From assembly GCA_033398695.1 (NCBI GenBank), contig CM065814.1, forward strand, positions 15,992,358 through 16,056,357: a stretch of 64,000 bases of DNA, written 5' to 3'. A program made the position numbers and the translations under genes. The first letter of the stretch is position 1; every line of letters begins with the position of its first letter. The notes beneath the pieces were generated by a model. That model had not been told where the DNA came from. It did not search any database and was given only the letters and a program-made list of their open reading frames with translations. This DNA is from Orobanche coerulescens (Eukaryota > Streptophyta > Magnoliopsida > Lamiales > Orobanchaceae). Shown piece after piece: positions 9,694-19,990 of the stretch.

Positions 9694-10713
9694 ATGCCGA
9701 GGGGCAGAGGTCGTGGTCGTAACCGTGGTGTTGATGGCCACGGGGATCAGATGCGGAATCGAGAGAATGCCGCTGGGAATGATTTTAGTTTGGGTGTTGC
9801 TACTATATTGCAACAAGTAGCGGCGCAGATGACTCAGTTGACCCAGGTGGTTCAACGCAGCATTGACGCGAGTCGAACGTTGGTGTAAATCAATGGCTTC
9901 GCGAGGTAGTTCGTATGAATCCCCCTCGATTCGCGGTCTTTGCGGATGCGTTGGGTCAGGATGGTTGGATTTTCCATTGGGAAAGATTTTCGAGGTCATC
10001 GGATGTCACAAGAGCGGAAGGTACCTATCGCTCAGTACCTTCTCGACAAAGATGCCGCTAATTGGTGGGAAGCTGTTAAACCTCGTGATCGTGATGTCAC
10101 GTGGGCGGAGTTCCAAGCATTTATGGAAGCCGAGTTCTGTCCGAAACCGATTAGAGAGTAGAGGATTCGCGAATTCTACTTGGCAGAACCGCAAGATATA
10201 TCGGTGTCGCAAGCTATCATCGATTATAGCAAACAACTCAGTTATGTGCGAGACCGGGTGAGAACCGAGGAAGAGAGAATCCTTCACTTTGACAGATGGA
10301 TGAAGCCGGATATTCGCGTGTATATGTCGGGATTCAATTGCACTTCGTTGAGGGACTATCAAGATCGAGCACTAGCCCGTGAACTAGCTTCGTTATCATC
10401 GGAGCGTGTCTCCGAGTCGAAGAAGCAGAAGAAGTCCGATGATCGCGTGGACAGTGCAGGAGTCGGTGTTTCCAATTTGCAACGTAGTAGTCTTTCCGCT
10501 GTGAAGCTCCATCGCTCGATGCGTGGAACTGAGAATTCCAAGTCTTCTATTCTGACTCCTGGTAAAGCCAGGAGATGTTTTAACTGTAATGTGGCGGGAC
10601 ATGTTCGTGCACATTGTCCTTCTCCGCCAGTAACGTGTTACAGGTGTGGACTCGAGGGGCACCGAGTTCAGTTTTGCGAGATGGTTTCCGAGCCTTCCGG
10701 GGCACGGACTTGA
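9694..10713 (+). pseudogene. gag: Broken gag of element B (capsid plus two zinc knuckles)
   Basis: The frame starts MPRGRGRGRNRG at 9694. A capsid segment with NWWEAV and TWAEFQAFMEAEF matches the Retrotrans_gag pattern. Near residue 250 onward come two CX2CX4HX4C knuckles, CFNCNVAGHVRAHC and CYRCGLEGHRVQFC, ending at a TGA at 10713. Damage: a stop at 9886-9888, at least one frameshift between about 9985 and 10010, and an in-frame TAG at 10159-10161. Gag would form the particle and bind element RNA. The intact relatives of this layout are Tekay/Del-like chromoviruses, where pol would follow; here nothing coding follows. Confidence 0.85.
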
Positions 10714-11439
10714 GCACCGACATCTGGATCGACTCCGAGAAACCCTGAGTGGCTTATCCTATCAGATGTTTGTTATGTTATTTCACTCGTTTTGTTGTTT
10801 TGATATTCCGGAGATTAACTTCTTTTATTCGAAGTGAATCGGATTTTGAACTCTGTACTTTCGACTCTGTCGAATCGTTTATGTTCGTTGATGTTTTCTG
10901 AACTTGTCACATTACGTGCTTTTGGTTGACCAAACGAGTTGTAGTATTGTTTCAGAATAAACCGTTTGTCGCTATGACTTTCCAATTGCAACTCCCTTTC
11001 CTGTGGATCTTATGTGAATACACATCTTGTTGTCTTCACCGAATCGTATATTGTATCAAGCCGAGATGTGAACTTTGGGGTTGTTGTTTGAGTATTATTG
11101 TTCGTCGTGATTCGAACATGATTGATCGACTGTTGTTGTCTCGATCGTTGTAACTCAATCGTTTGATGGTTCAGTTTTTGTTGATCTCGTTTCGTAATTG
11201 TTGAGCGTTAGAACTCCTTCGTAATTTCCTTAAGTTCAGGAAATTTGTTTTGTGTTCGATCTCCCAACCCTTGGGCTGTGGAATTTCGTATTGGTCCAGC
11301 GTATAGATCGTGTTTTGGTTGATGTACTGTTGAATTATTCAACCGTATTGATTTTCGTTCGTCGTGTTTTGTTATTTCGGCAACGGATAACGTGTGTTAT
11401 GTGAGTTTGTTTTGCGTCGTTCGTTTTATGTTTCAAGTT
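10714..11439 (+). other. 3' internal region of element B, no pol
   Basis: The stretch has short frames only. From about 10845 it is clearly homologous to 39850-40600 of element C and, inverted, to about 45640-46400 of element D, with shared phrases such as TTTCGACTCTGTCGA and CCTTTCCTGTGGATCTTATG. It is a conserved non-coding segment before the polypurine tract. Confidence 0.65.
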
Positions 11440-11472
11440 TCGAGGACGAAACTTCTTTTAAGAGGGGTAGAA
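11440..11472 (+). other. Pre-LTR hairpin and polypurine tract of element B
   Basis: AAGTTTCGAGGACGAAACTT (8-base arms, AGGA loop) is followed by CTTTTAAGAGGGGTAGAA, directly before the LTR start at 11473. Confidence 0.85.
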
Positions 11473-11638
11473 TGTAATACCCGAGATCTTTATTCCGGAT
11501 TCGTTGGGTTTTCTGGGTTTTATCGGATTGTCATGGTCCTCATCGTAGGAATTTCGTGCCATGTTTGGTTGTGACTTGTTGGGACATGTTTTTGGAGGCA
11601 TTTCGGATCACTTTGTGAGTTTTTGAGATTTTGTGGTG

Positions 11639-12008
11639 TAGCGCACGCTAATGCTTGAAGCATAGCGCACGCTACTGCGTGGTGTTTAGCGCACGCTACT
11701 GAATGTGTAGCGCACGCTAAACTGGCAGTTCAGAGGCAGTCCAGTAGCTACTGGACTGGGACTGGAGCTTTGTTAGCGCACGCTAAGGCCGATAGCTAGC
11801 GCACGCTATCGACTGCTTAGCGCACGCTCCCTCTTCTTTCTAGCGCACGCTACTCGGTAGGTGCGCCTTCTGCAGGCTACCGGATCGGTTTTGTGACCCG
11901 TTAGCGCACGCCACGGCTTTTGGCTAGCGCACGCTAACTAGGTTATACGCGGTTTCTGGAGCGTTGACCCGTTAGCGCACGCTAATGAAGGATGATTAGC
12001 GCACGCTA
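11639..12008 (+). repeat. Cluster of 12 TAGCGCACGCTA palindromes in LTR B
   Basis: Copies start near 11639, 11663, 11687, 11708, 11773, 11796, 11818, 11841, 11901, 11924, 11972 and 11997. Ten are exact; 11818 and 11901 each have one change. Spacing is irregular (about 21-65 bases), so this is not a simple tandem repeat. The cluster sits 400 to 10 bases upstream of the TATA-like box, where enhancers of LTR promoters lie. Confidence 0.92.
11737..11758. repeat. 22-bp perfect palindrome within the cluster
   Basis: CAGTCCAGTAG is followed directly by its exact reverse complement CTACTGGACTG. The 13-mer AGCTACTGGACTG in its right half also occurs in the copia LTR at 29598-29610. Confidence 0.9.
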
Positions 12009-14071
12009 ATACCGCCCAAGATAAATCCGGACAAGCGGCATTAAGTCGTCATTTTTCCCTCTTTTCTTCATCTCTTCCGACGAGTGAGATCCAGAGGCGA
12101 GTAGGACCGATCCTTTTCTTCTAGCTTCATCTTTGAGTGGATTTGTAGATGTTTAACAACATCTAATCGTCTTCTTGGTCCAAATCAAGGTAATCTCTTG
12201 TTAGAACCCTATTTTCTTAAATTTGGGGTTTTTGCTTGGATTTGTGATTCTTGACCGATCTCATCCGATCGGTTATTTGTTCTTGTTTGTCTTGACCGTA
12301 ATCTTCAGATTTTGTTAACCGTTCATCGACTTTTATCGCCCGGATCAACGATTCTTGATTTCTTTGAGAATACCTAGATCCTTGTCGTTTTAGGATCGTT
12401 TCGGATTTCGATTAGTGTTATTGAATTGTGGTGATGCTATTTTCGTAGTATTCGTGGGCTGTCGAAGTCTTGATCGTTTTTGGAGGTTCGAAGGTTGCCC
12501 GATCGCGCCCGCTCGTGCTTCGTTGCTCGTGATATCGAGGCAAGTATCTTGTCCATCGTTTCATGTTTCGTAGGCGTAATTATTGATAAATGATTATATA
12601 CGAAACCCAATGTTTAATGAACGTAAAAAGGGATTGGTATGTTCTCGATAAATGTTGTCTTCCAACGATAATTTATGTACTTCGTGAATATATGTGTTCT
12701 CGGAATATGTGTGTTGGATTTGTATGTTGAAAAGATGATATGATCATTTTGAATGAGTCTATTAGACCGTAATCCTTTGGCGGGGATTACGTAATATCAT
12801 GGGTACTTGTTCGTTAAGAATGTATTACGTGGGATATTAGTTGTTACTCCTTTGAAAGGAGGCTGTGATGTTTAAGTGTTGCTTGGCTTGATGTTCTACT
12901 CCTTGTGATGTGATTGCTGAAAGTGATGTGCCTTCGGGTAGGATTGTTGAATCTCCGGGATCCATACTTGCTAGTATGGGTCGGGCGTGACCGTAGGGTT
13001 ATCCAATCCGGGTATGTCTCGCGGGGACTCCGAGGTTCGGGGCTTGCTAGCCCGATGCCGAGATAACTTGTGGGGTTATCATCGGGTATGTCTTGCGGGG
13101 ACTCCGAGGTTCGTGGCTTGTTAGCCCGATGCCGGGATAACTTATGGTTGTGGTATGGAATGGTTCCGTGATCGTTGTCACGAGGACATGTGATTTGGTA
13201 TGGTTTCCTATTGGGTTATTCACTCGGGTATGTTCTACGGGAGCATCCGAGGTTCGTGGCTTGTTAGCACGGACGCGAATAATCCTTAGGAACATGTGTT
13301 ATGTGATTCGGTCGTGGACCCCGTGGATTATGATTTGGGTCTTGACCCCGTGTGTTGTGAATTGGGTTGTGGAACCGCGTTTTATTATTGGAATCGTATT
13401 TTGGAAAGATGATTTTGGGCCGTGTCCCCAAGTGTTTTCGAAAGACTTGAGAATTCATTATTTCCAAATGTTTTCAAACTCCCGAGACCGTAAAATATTT
13501 TGTATGAGACACATGGTTCTTTTCCTACCTTTTATAAATCAAACTGTTTTGATTAAGTGAATTATCTCGGGAAATATATTCAAGATTTTATATTCTTGAA
13601 GCAAGTTATGTATGGCTTGTACTTTTGGTTTTATACTTGCACTAGCAAAACAAAGGAGTTTGCTAACCCCGAGTATTCGGGGTGGATGTCTCAGACAAGG
13701 CCCGTGTACTTGCAGTAGTGGGAGCGAATCACAGGATCGATACGAAGGATGATGGGAGACGAAGATACTAATCACGTGAAGACCAATTGTAGAGTATTTG
13801 GTAGAGTCATGTTGGTTATCCCCCGATGTGTTGTTACCCCGATTTATGGGAGTGTTATTGTATTCTAGCCCCTGCGTGGGTATGTGTTCTGGGCAAGTAT
13901 CATGTACGTAATGTTGTGTGTGTTGTGATTTAAGACCTAATCGGTCTAATGGTCCTTTACGTAGCCATGTCGGCATGTGAAGTGATGCATTGTTTTGTAT
14001 TTAGCCTGGTAGATCCTCGCGGAGAGGGTCTGCGGCGCTGTAATATTCCCGAATGGTTTGGGGGTGTTACA

Positions 14072-14814
14072 AAAAGGCTGCCCGTTTCCGCACTTCTCGA
14101 GGTATGTCGAACCGTGGTAGAAGAATGGATATCTGATCGACATAAAAATGCAAATGAGTGTCCTGGACCTTTAACGTATCATGCATACGAGATATTGATG
14201 AAGGCGGTCGGAGCTGGATCGAACATGAACATTCAATTTCTTAGTGATGGGGTGTTCAAGGTGACCTCTAACAGGAAAAATTATGTTGTGGACTTGAGAG
14301 TGCAAAAATGCAGTTGTATGATGTTCCAGCATGATATGATCTCGTGCAATCATGCCGCTGCAGCTATAAGGTACCTAAATCACGACCAAACTGTGTATAT
14401 ACATGATTACTATAAAGTGTCCACGCTTCGCCAAATGTGGGGACGGTCTGTGATTCCAGTACCTCACCCAAGTGATTGGTTCATTCCTGCTAACATCAAG
14501 GTAAAAGTTTGTGAACCACCAGACAATCCGAGGCAGGCAGGGCGACCAAAAGAAAGGAGACACACATCAGGGATTGAGTCCTCGACTCATACCCGTAAAG
14601 TTCAAACATGCCTTAGATGCGGAGGCACGGGGCACAATAGAAAGACTTGCACTGCAGTTATTCCCCAACTATTTGAGGATTTCACAATGGAACCAACTCC
14701 GTCTAAAAAGGGACGTGCAAAAAAAAAAAGTGTAGTATATGTCATTCTGTTGACCACACTGCTCCAAAATGTCCAACTAAGCATCGTTTCGACCTAAATG
14801 AGCCCCCAATGTAA
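14072..14814 (+). pseudogene. MuDR-like (MULE) transposase, C-terminal fragment
   Basis: The frame enters from element B's LTR and reads as a plant MULE transposase C-terminus. It has a SWIM zinc finger at about 14307-14352 (CSC...CNHAAAA pattern), a basic linker, and a CX2CX4HX4C knuckle CLRCGGTGHNRKTC at 14609-14650. After an A-run near 14718-14729 the frame continues only to a TAA at 14797. The shifted frame encodes a second CX2CX4HX4C knuckle (CSICHSVDHTAPKC) and stops at 14812-14814. One base gained or lost in the A-run is the simplest reading. The N-terminal and catalytic DDE part lies upstream of the window, cut off by element B. It would act on terminal inverted repeats in the nucleus; it is not functional here. 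Confidence 0.85.
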
Positions 14815-14879
14815 AATTAGTTACATTTATTTGAATCAAATTACGTTTTATTTGAATCAACTAAGCTCAAATGTGGTAA

Positions 14880-15892
14880 AATCAACATGACCCAGCTTCT
14901 TCAACTTCCAGCGTGTACAACGAGGTCGCTGGATGAAAGAAGCTCCGAGCATGGTCCCACATTTAGAGCCTAACGAAGGTATAGCCTCGCAAGCCCATAT
15001 CTGAAAACAATAATTGAATCCCGACATAAGAAACAATAACAATATTTATTCTGAGTTTGAGTATATAATTAAGTTAATGAATGCGAGGACGTACCATAAT
15101 AGCGTATATGTTACCATAAAAATGGTAACTCGGATCCAGAACCGGGACCTCGGTGGAACATCGCTCAAATACGTAACCAAAATCGATATGAATATAAGCC
15201 CCATGGAAATCTCACCGAGTCCGGTCCTCAACCAATGTCCACAACCACCACAAGAATACGCTTGCCACCATCCACACCGAATATCAAATAGCGACACACT
15301 GACACCTTAGCGACCTTCGGCGCATCAGGATGCTCTCTAAAATATCCAAGAAAGAAATCGGTCACGAATACGGTGTAACATCCGCCCCCACCACCGAGCA
15401 ACGGATACCGATCGTACACGCTCCTCCCGGTGGAACATCGTCCCGTGTACATCAAAGTCTGAGTCTCCGAATCGCAAGCGGTGACTAACGCATACTCATA
15501 TCTAGAAAATCGAATAAATCGATGACCGAGCCTAAACCAAAACTCATCGGCTGTGCATCCGGTCTAATTACCTCGTTCGAGAACAAGGCATGCAATGCGG
15601 CATTCGATACAAACCCCCACTCCTCCCGGACAAAGTGTCCAAGACACGACTCTCTAAACTCCCTAATAGTGTCATCACCTACACTCCGCATGACTCAAAG
15701 AACAATCGTCTTAACAATCCCTAACCTAACATACCCATTTATGGAGCATTTCGAACCTCGCATATTCGGCCTCTTCCAAACAACCTGCCGATTCAAATTT
15801 ATCTTAATTTTAGCTTCATGCAGGTGTATTGAAGTAATATGTAATCGGGAAAAAGTAAGTGGATAATTCGAGTAACAGTGGGATTTATTCAA
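14880..15892 (-). pseudogene. Decayed DUF1985/Ulp1-type gene, antisense to the MULE transposase
   Basis: Several minus-strand frames carry pieces that look like the plant DUF1985 domain: an IREFRESCLGHFV segment (15485-15691) resembling the RETCFGHFL core, and an IWACEAIPSLGSK segment (14857-15042) resembling the WAFEAIP core. The pieces are separated by frame changes and stops. In Arabidopsis and melon, MULEs of the Kaonashi/CUMULE type carry such Ulp1-linked genes beside the transposase, which fits the tail-to-tail position here. No SUMO-protease catalytic region is visible. Assignment is from remembered family patterns, not alignment. Confidence 0.45.
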
Positions 15893-16515
15893 TTTATTTC
15901 CATCGAGTTATTCTAATTCAACTTGAGACATCCTAATTCAATTTCAATCATCTAATGCAATTCGAGACATTCTAATACAATCCGAGTCATCTTAATTCTA
16001 GTAGTTTTATGTCAATTCGAATAATCATAAATAAATTTGCGTCGTTCTAATTGTGGAAGGCCATTAGTCCAATTTGAGTAACTTATAAACTATATTCGAG
16101 TAAGACAAATAAAAAAAAACGAACTAAACTAACTAAACGAAATAAACTAACTAAACGAAACAAACTAACTAAATTCGAAAAGATATCCATATTTATAACA
16201 TTCCCAAATTCGAATTGAAACTCGAATACGAATTACCAAGGTTACATAAATAATCAATTCAACACGACATCAATTCAATCGATATCAATTCATACATAAA
16301 CAATAGTTACGATATCAACACACGATAAGTATTTGGGGTTGACCGGCGCTACTTAATTCCCAAATTCAAATTTCTCTATTTTAATTTATTTTTTCATCGT
16401 GTAAATCGAATGCAAATCTTATAATTCGAATGCAAATCGTGTAAATCAAATATAAAATGTGTAAACCAAAATCGAGCAACGAGCATACTCGAGTGACACG
16501 AAAATAAAATCTTAC
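15893..16515 (-). other. Intron or spacer with TTCGAGT/CTAATTCAATT short repeats
   Basis: AT-rich sequence repeats phrases like TCTAATTCAATTCGAGACAT (15900-16060) and ACTAACTAAACGAAA (16128-16170). No coding. If the minus-strand exon at 16516-16605 is real, this is its first intron. Confidence 0.4.
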
Positions 16516-16605
16516 CTGGTTTTCGGTGGCAGCGGCGGCGGCGGAAGCGGCAGCGGAATCGGCATTTCCGTCAGCGGCGCTATTCGGGGAAGTCGAATTC
16601 GCCAT
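16516..16605 (-). CDS. Putative first exon of the antisense gene (Ala/Ser-rich)
   Basis: Reading leftward from an ATG at 16605, 30 codons begin MANSTSPNSAADGNAD, pass through an Ala-rich run and reach ACCAG|GTAAGATT, a good plant splice donor at 16515. The frame stays open beyond the donor with unrelated sequence. It probably starts the DUF1985-type gene to its left. No domain is visible in the exon, and translation is not proven. Confidence 0.4.
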
Positions 16606-16960
16606 CGAGGATGAGGAAATAATTCGGATTCTTGAAACTAAGATTCGTGAAACTCGAATTCCACAGATTCGTGAAACTCGTGAAGAAGGAAGAAAGAAGA
16701 CGACTGGGAAGAATGTTTTCGTGAAACTCGATTCGGATTCGTGAAGAAGAAGCCCGTTCGAGTATTGTTTTCGTGAAACTCGATTCGTGAAACTCGATTC
16801 GTGAAGAAGGAAGTCTTTGTTTCGTGAAACTCGTTGGGATTCAGATTCGTGAGGAAGGAGATGAAGAAGCCGGTTCGAGTTTTGTGTTTCGGATTCGTGA
16901 AGAAGAAGCCTATCGAGTATTGTTTTAAAGGTATCGACGACGAAGAAGAAGAAGTCTTTA
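16606..16960. repeat. Degenerate GATTCGTGAA-AACTCG repeat
   Basis: GATTCGTGAA, GTGAAACTCG and GAAGAAG phrases recur irregularly. The long minus-strand frame here is a product of the low-complexity sequence. Confidence 0.55.
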
Positions 16961-16970
16961 TTTTTTTTTT

Positions 16971-17520
16971 TCGTATAACCCGAATATTCGAGTAATAAAT
17001 TCGGGTTACCCGAATTTTTTTTTTTTCGTATAACCCGAATATTCGAGTAATAAATTCGGGTTACCCGATTTTTTTTTTTCGTATAACCCGAATATTCGAG
17101 TAATAAATTCGTGTAACCCGAATGTGGATAAAAAAGGTGAAACCCGAATGAATTCGGGAGATATAACAAAAAAAAACAGAAAAAGGTCTCCCGAACGGGA
17201 GATGTATAAAAAAACAAAAAAAAAGAGGATCTCCCGAATGAATTCGGGAGATGTAAAAAAAAAAAAAAAAGTTCTCCCGAATCCATTCGGGAGATGTATA
17301 TAAAAATTCGTGTGACACGAATTGTATTCGGGTGACACGAATTGGACTCGTGTAACCCGATTTTTTTTTTTTTACATCTCCCGAATGAATTCGGGAGACT
17401 TTTTTGTATTTACATGTCCCGAATTGTATTCGGGTGACACGAATTGGACTCGTGTAACCCGATTTTTTTTTTAAATGTCCCGAATTGTATTCGGGTGACA
17501 CGAATTGGACTCGATATTAT
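16971..17520. repeat. Palindrome and poly-T array at the MULE end
   Basis: Three units of 53-55 bases (starts 16971, 17026, 17079) read TCGTATAACCCGAATATTCG, then a TTCGGGTTACCCGAA palindrome and a T-run. Further right, CTCCCGAATGAATTCGGGAG palindromes recur at about 17140, 17231, 17272 and 17384, and three units with GTATTCGGGTGACACGAATT lie at 17325-17515. Subterminal repeats like these are common near MULE ends, but a matching left terminus is outside the window. Confidence 0.7.
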
Positions 17521-17960
17521 TTTTTTGAAGTTGACTCGAAATTATATTACTCGAAATTATAATATATGACTCGAATTTTATTCGAGTAAAAGTCAATTTC
17601 GACAATTTGGGTATCAAAAGAGTTGTTACTAAACTTGGGACAGAAAAGAATATTACTAAATGCCAAAAAGGAAAACAAGCTATTTCTCCTACAATGTTTT
17701 GGTTTTTCTTTTTTACCCGAGTCGAGTGGAAAAGTGGTGCCTACACAGAGAAATTGGAAGACTACAATTTAAAATATAATAATAAACTATAAAGTGAAAG
17801 TTATATATATGTAGTATAGAGAAATATAATAACGAAAGAAATCTAATAATCCAGTCTAACGCCGTCGTTATAATAATAAACTTATTACAATATGAAATAT
17901 AATAATAAACTATAAAGAAATCAGGGAGGCGGCAAGACTTTCCGATCTAGAGTTTTTTTT
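17521..17960. other. Probable outer edge of the MULE and flanking DNA
   Basis: No coding signal. GACAATTTGGGTATCAAAAG at about 17600 could start a long terminal inverted repeat, but the partner end is not in the window. Confidence 0.3.
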
Positions 17961-18162
17961 ATGAAGGGACTGACGAGAAATTCCCCTGATATCAGAGGTT
18001 TTATGATTAGGCGAGTGTTAAATCGAGGGATGTACATTAATAGCAGTCCTTCAAGGGAGAGGACCAACGAGACACGAACCCAGCAACAAACCTTGCAATA
18101 TTTTAGCAAAGTATTGTCACCACACGAATTCGAACCCGTGATGTCGGCGATCTAGAGGTTAT
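17930..18162 (-). repeat. Possible tRNA-derived SINE remnant
   Basis: On the minus strand GGGTTCGAATTCG at about 18125-18137 resembles the pol III B box (GGTTCGANNCC). It is followed by about 200 bases of body, and a MITE cuts the upstream side where an A box would lie. The plus-strand frame over it is not taken as a gene. Confidence 0.25.
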
Positions 18163-18818
18163 GTGTATGTTTGGATGACCACTTAATCTAGATTATAATC
18201 TTAATCTAGATTAAAATTGGTCAAATAATCTAATTTGACCTTCAAAATTTTGTTTGGATGGTGCTAATTTAATCTAGATTAATATAATCTAGATTAAATT
18301 CAAATGCTTTCGAGTATAGCTTTCAACCCAAAGCTACCAGATTTTATTTTTTCATTCTGATTTTATGTGTGTGTATATATATATATATAATATACAAATT
18401 TTATTTTTTCATTCCGATTTTACCCTTAATAAATATTTGTATAAAATTTATATAATAATATAGGTGATAACATAAAAAACCCCTAAAATACCATTAGAAG
18501 TTGAAAATAAAATAAATAATAATATTGCATAATGTCAAAGAATAATAAGCAACATAAGAGTTAATATATAAATATTAAGGTTGTTTTGTAATATTATAAT
18601 ATAACAATAAATAAATATAAAAGATGTACTTTTATGTTATTTTATAAATTTAAGCTAGTATGATAGCTAGTTTTGCCATACACTTTTAAATACAATAATC
18701 TAAATTATCATACTACAGTTAGATTATCAATTTTCAGTTAGATTATTAATATAATCTAGATTATTGATTTTTAGCTAAATTATCAACAATCAAATAGATT
18801 ATGCATCCAAATATACCC
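18163..18818. mobile_element. PIF/Harbinger-like MITE (656 bp)
   Basis: Inverted ends GTGTATGTTTGGATG (18163-18177) and CATCCAAATATACCC (18804-18818) match at 13 of 15 positions. They are flanked by TAT on both sides, a possible 3-bp duplication. The interior repeats TAATCTAGATTA palindromes and has no coding capacity. The TGTTTGGATG end is typical of Tourist-like MITEs; hAT is possible but no 8-bp duplication is seen. Confidence 0.6.
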
Positions 18819-18848
18819 TATATACACGTGATGCGGCGTTAGGTATAG

Positions 18849-18893
18849 TTAGGTTATACGACTTGTTTTGCTACAAGGTTATACGACTTGTTG
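18849..18893. repeat. Short direct duplication AGGTTATACGACTTGTT
   Basis: The 17-mer occurs twice about 26 bases apart. It could be a footprint of element excision or a replication slip. Confidence 0.7.
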
Positions 18894-18956
18894 GGCTAGG
18901 GAATACAATTGGTCTTTGGGCTATAGCACATTCAAGCCCAACCGCTCCTCTTAGAT

Positions 18957-19627
18957 TAGGGGTGGGTACGGGACGGGATGGAACGAGCTTGGGGTCATCC
19001 CACGTCCCGTCCCATGTTATAACAAGCGGGACGAGACGGGACGGGATTGGTGATTTCAAAATTTCATCCCGCGCGGGCCTTATCCCGGTTGGGACCGGAC
19101 GGAACGGGACGAGACGGGTTTCGTCCCGCATAAAAAAGTTCAAAATATAAATTAGAAAAAAGTAAGAAAATCTATAATTTTATACATCTAAATTCGGGAA
19201 AAATATGCAACAAACTAATTTAATAGCCTAAATTAAACTTTTAAAATAACAATTATTAACATTGAATACAACATATCCATTTTTTTTTTTTTGAAAAAAT
19301 ATCAGTTACTAACTTTATATTTGTTGATTAGGTTTGTGTATAATTATAAAATATAGATAGTAAAAATTAAAATAGTTTATTATTAAAAATTAATTAAAAA
19401 ATGGTTACAAATAATAAAAATATATAGTTTTAAAAAGGGTTAAAAACTTAGCGGGACGGGCCTTACGGGCCTCATATTTTTTGTCCCGTATCCCGTCCCG
19501 TAGTTACTCTAATGGGACGGGACGGGACGGGCCTAGTATTTTTAATTTTGGATCCCGTCCCATCCCAGGTAATTTTGGGATGAGACCGGGACGGGATCGG
19601 GATTTTGAATTTTTGTGCCCACCCCTA
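18957..19627. mobile_element. hAT-type MITE with 8-bp target duplication (671 bp)
   Basis: Ends are TAGGGGTGGGTAC and GTGCCCACCCCTA. Flanks are TCTTAGAT (18949-18956) and TCTTAGAC (19628-19635), 7 of 8 identical. Subterminal GGGACGGGAC repeats lie at both ends around an AT-rich core. The two internal frames come from these repeats. TAGGGGTG ends and 8-bp duplications are diagnostic of hAT elements. Confidence 0.88.
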
Positions 19628-19735
19628 TCTTAGACAGTAATCTCGGTATCTTTAATATTTACAAAGTTTATTCTTATTTTTATAGTTTTAACAATTTATT
19701 AAATTCTATTTAATCACATTTACGGTTATCTTATA

Positions 19736-19990
19736 CTCCATCCGTCCCAGCTAACATGAGCATTTTGACTTTATATGGTCAATAATTTCTAAGTTTGACT
19801 AAGAATTAATCTCAAAATATAATGGTAAAATATTTAACAAAATTATATTATGAAACTTCACCATCTAAAGTTTCATAATATAATTTTGTTAAATATTTTA
19901 CCATTATAGTTTGAGATTAATTTATAGTCAAACTTGAAAATTATTGACCATATAAAGTCAAAATGCTCATGTTAACCGGGACGGAAGGAG
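19736..19990. mobile_element. Stowaway-type MITE (255 bp)
   Basis: Ends are CTCCATCCGTCCC and GGGACGGAAGGAG with TA on both sides, as in Tc1/mariner Stowaway elements. Nearly the whole element is one long inverted repeat centred near 19865, so it would fold into a ~120-bp hairpin, a common small-RNA source. Confidence 0.93.

Larger units (their letters stand above)
6148..14071 (+). mobile_element. Element B: gag-only Ty3/gypsy retrotransposon, host of element A
   Basis: The 5' LTR 3' part (6148-8324) matches the 3' LTR (about 11902-14071). Element A was inserted in the 5' LTR, so the first ~430 bases of that LTR lie upstream of the window. The internal region (8325-11472) has a primer site at 8330, a broken gag (9694-10713) and a polypurine tract, and no pol. 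The 3' LTR ends at 14071 and is followed by AAAAG (14072-14076), the expected 5-bp target duplication, whose partner is outside. The sequence after it is MULE transposase coding, so B disrupted that gene. Confidence 0.86.
11473..14071 (+). repeat. 3' LTR of element B (2599 bp)
   Basis: Starts TGTAATACCC and ends TGTTACA. Same module order as the 5' copy: palindrome cluster (11639-12008), TATA-like box (about 12020), GT donor (12190), GC donor (12540), tandem hairpins (13000-13290) and GC hairpin (13667-13683). Confidence 0.9.

Noticed and set aside
13949..14071. Apparent N-terminus of the 282-residue frame running into the MULE transposase
   Set aside because: These bases belong to the 3' LTR of element B; the frame is open through the junction by chance.
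16381..17286. 301-residue minus-strand frame rich in Phe/Leu and Tyr/Ser
   Set aside because: It follows T-runs and TTCGGGT/GTGAAACTCG repeats. Only the small Ala-rich segment with a splice donor looks gene-like.
17961..18155. 64-residue frame
   Set aside because: No domain; it overlaps the B-box-like sequence and is better read as a possible SINE remnant.
18863..19150. Gly/Arg/Thr-rich frames on both strands
   Set aside because: They fall in the GGGACGGGAC subterminal repeats of the hAT MITE.
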